This document shows, piece by piece, positions 62,514-64,000 of a stretch of DNA of 64,000 nt. A program made the position numbers and the translations under genes. Location of the stretch: contig NZ_VWWO01000001.1 in assembly GCF_011752935.1 (NCBI RefSeq), positions 2,046,001 through 2,110,000 of the forward strand, in the 5' to 3' direction. How positions within the stretch are numbered: the stretch's first letter is position 1; each line of letters begins with the position of its first letter. The DNA comes from Chitinophaga sp. Cy-1792. GTDB lineage: Bacteria > Bacteroidota > Bacteroidia > Chitinophagales > Chitinophagaceae. The notes under the pieces are model-generated. The model was not told the origin of the DNA, searched no databases, and saw nothing but the letters and a program-made list of their open reading frames with translations.

Positions 62514-63944
62514 TTAGAAATTATACCCCATCCTCAGTTTAATGGGATCAGTATTAGGTATATGTGAAGAATATAGGAAATCGAATAGTAGTGATACATC
62601 ACCCTTTACTTTGGAACTTACCTTATATTTCTTTTTTATACCTATTAACCCGCCTGGTGTCCACTGCGCCAAGCCTGGTATAGCGCTCAGGGTAACCGGC
62701 TGGTAATTTTGTTCATAGCCACCATTCAGGAAGAAGGTGTTTTTCAGTTTCCAGTCTACAAAGGAGCGAAGGCCTATTCCCTCACTGCTGAAGGCGATGT
62801 GGTTAAACCCTTGTCCCATACCAAGCTTATAGGCGGCACCCAATCCGATAACCCCGTTTTTATGGAACTTATAACCAACCTGCCCTGCGATATCGCTGGT
62901 GGTAGGGTAAAAGCTGGTGTTACGCTGGAACTGTATATTTCCGCCATATTCAAGTCGTTGCAGGAATGTTTTGGATTTCATTTCATTAGGCTTGAAGTTG
63001 GGCATTTCGCCGGCATTGTCGAGTCCTGGGAAGTTCTTTTTAAGATCGTCCATTTTAGCGCGTGCTTCTGCCATGGAACTGCTGACCGCTGATGCGGCAT
63101 TAGGGCCGCTTCCCAGGCGTTGCTGAATAAGGCGTTCTACCTGCGTGCGTGTCTGAAGCCCTGCAAGATCAGGAGTGGCGCTGCTTCCGCCTGCATCTAT
63201 ACCCATCAGACTTGCGAGGTAGCTGTGCTTCGCCATGAAATCTTTATAGGCAGGAACTTTTTGCGCCAGTTCAAGGGCTTTCTTCTCAATTTTCTTTTTA
63301 TCACTGAAAGATTCCTTCAGTTCTTTCACCTGCTGACCATAGTAATAGGCTTCCTTGTTCATGCCCTGCAGACTCTTTGCCATATCTGGCATATTGCCCA
63401 GCTGGCCGTTGAGTAACTGTTTACGCTGCTGCATAAACGCTTTGGCTTCCTCCAATATGGCCAGTTTATCCTGAAGTGCTGTTACTGATTTCAGGCTGCC
63501 GTTCAATGCCGGGACTTTATCCGCAGAAATATTGGATTGCTTCAGGAAGCTGAGTGTATTGAAAAGAGAGTCTACACCTAAACTATTCCCCAGTAATTTC
63601 TTTCCCGGAATCTTATCTGTTTTGGCTTTCAGTTTATCTTTCAGCGCAGCAAACTGCTGTTCACTATCATTAAAGAGCTTTTGCGCATTAACTGAATCCA
63701 GTTTCGCCATACGCTTTTTCATCTGCTCCTCATAACGGGACATCTGGTTAAGGGCTTTCGCAGTGCGTTTGGTCAGCTGCCGGTTTAAGGCATCTGATTT
63801 TTTGGAAACAGTGCTGTAGTATTTGTTAGGGAGATCTATTGTTTTATTTACGATGCTGTCTTTTTGCGCCAGCACTTGCTCCTGAGCGTTGGCAGAAATA
63901 GCTATGACAGACAGACTTATTAGAATCAGGTATATGGGTCGCAT
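62514..63944 (-). CDS. Exported coiled-coil protein with outer-membrane-type C-terminus
   Basis: 476 residues. Signal peptide MRPIYLILISLSVIAISANA. Residues ~30-310 are strongly helical with heptads rich in Lys, Gln and Leu. From ~330 the sequence turns to alternating strands (LEYGGNIQFQRNTSFYP, GVIGLGAAYKLGMG, SFVDWKLKNTFFLNGGY) and ends in LRMGYNF; a terminal Phe is typical of beta-barrel outer-membrane proteins. It may span the outer membrane with a periplasmic helical stalk. Proteins of this type occur near DUF6443 RHS genes in related genomes as far as I recall; a role in RHS presentation is speculation. Confidence 0.65.
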   Translation of the reverse strand: MRPIYLILISLSVIAISANAQEQVLAQKDSIVNKTIDLPNKYYSTVSKKSDALNRQLTKRTAKALNQMSRYEEQMKKRMAKLDSVNAQKLFNDSEQQFAALKDKLKAKTDKIPGKKLLGNSLGVDSLFNTLSFLKQSNISADKVPALNGSLKSVTALQDKLAILEEAKAFMQQRKQLLNGQLGNMPDMAKSLQGMNKEAYYYGQQVKELKESFSDKKKIEKKALELAQKVPAYKDFMAKHSYLASLMGIDAGGSSATPDLAGLQTRTQVERLIQQRLGSGPNAASAVSSSMAEARAKMDDLKKNFPGLDNAGEMPNFKPNEMKSKTFLQRLEYGGNIQFQRNTSFYPTTSDIAGQVGYKFHKNGVIGLGAAYKLGMGQGFNHIAFSSEGIGLRSFVDWKLKNTFFLNGGYEQNYQPVTLSAIPGLAQWTPGGLIGIKKKYKVSSKVKGDVSLLFDFLYSSHIPNTDPIKLRMGYNF

Positions 63945-63982
63945 GTGAAAAGTATCTAAAGTAACAGTACAACGGATGTTAG

Positions 63983-63990
63983 CAAATTTA
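63983..63990 (-). promoter_or_regulatory. Putative -7 promoter element for the gene at 62514
   Basis: Minus-strand TAAATTTG fits TAnnTTTG, 38 bases before the ATG at 63944. The -33 region is mostly outside the window. Confidence 0.4.
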
Positions 63991-64000
63991 CGTAAAAATT

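Noticed and set aside
1..64000. CRISPR arrays, tRNA or rRNA genes, intact insertion sequences, prophage
   Set aside because: No regularly spaced repeats, cloverleaf-like sequence, rRNA sequence, transposase or phage structural gene was found on reading both strands; a covariance scan was not possible.

Overview
The window is a chromosomal segment of a Bacteroidota bacterium, most probably Chitinophaga or a close relative (order Chitinophagales). This rests on protein content: DUF6443-type RHS proteins, FucP-type sugar MFS carriers, GH29/GH20/GH95/GH109 enzymes, a NagB–PIG-L fusion and a Bacteroidota-type arginine operon with a succinyl/acetylornithine carbamoyltransferase. Several promoters also fit the Bacteroidota -7 element TAnnTTTG. 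No 16S rRNA, tRNA or CRISPR is visible, so species is not assigned.

Layout. 1-1800: 3' part of a GH95-like glycosidase. 1.8-18.9 kb: mixed core genes (mtaB, plsC, priA, a DUF3857 transglutaminase-like protein, murB, a YpdA-type reductase, a glutamine amidotransferase, a methyltransferase, a YeiH transporter) with several small exported proteins of unknown function. 19.0-33.0 kb: an amino-sugar/N-glycan salvage region. On the minus strand an MFS carrier, a ROK sugar kinase, a glycosylasparaginase with a Tat signal, CutC, an alkaline-phosphatase-superfamily enzyme, an EEP-family phosphodiesterase, a GH20 hexosaminidase and a NagB–PIG-L fusion lie head to tail. A second MFS carrier and galK diverge from them. 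34.4-38.2 kb: GH109 and GH29 glycosidases in divergent orientation.

38.3-47.0 kb: a complete arginine operon, GNAT acyltransferase–argG–argC–argD–argF'–argB–argE–argH. In front of it is a short reading frame ending in an Arg-rich segment followed by stem-loops, which looks like an arginine attenuator. Ser90 of the carbamoyltransferase suggests that the pathway runs on N-succinylated rather than N-acetylated intermediates.

47.0-59.1 kb: an accessory RHS polymorphic-toxin island. It holds a 1177-residue YD-repeat partner, a 1464-residue DUF6443 RHS protein with a toxin tip and a likely immunity gene, a group II intron relic without reverse transcriptase, and a displaced, frameshifted second RHS tip with its own toxin domain and immunity gene. 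A 78-bp direct repeat (about 88% identical) bounds it. The repeat consists of the terminator and last codons of the gene at 59036-59434, which suggests the island was inserted there or can be lost by recombination. 59.7-64.0 kb: a standalone macro-domain protein, four small exported or membrane proteins of unknown function, and a coiled-coil protein with a likely outer-membrane C-terminus.

Many gene ends carry strong, often bidirectional hairpins. Two hairpin styles recur: one shares the core GTCTCTAC…GTAGAGAC with different outer arms, the other is long perfect palindromes with cores such as GCCGAAGGC, sometimes in tandem pairs.
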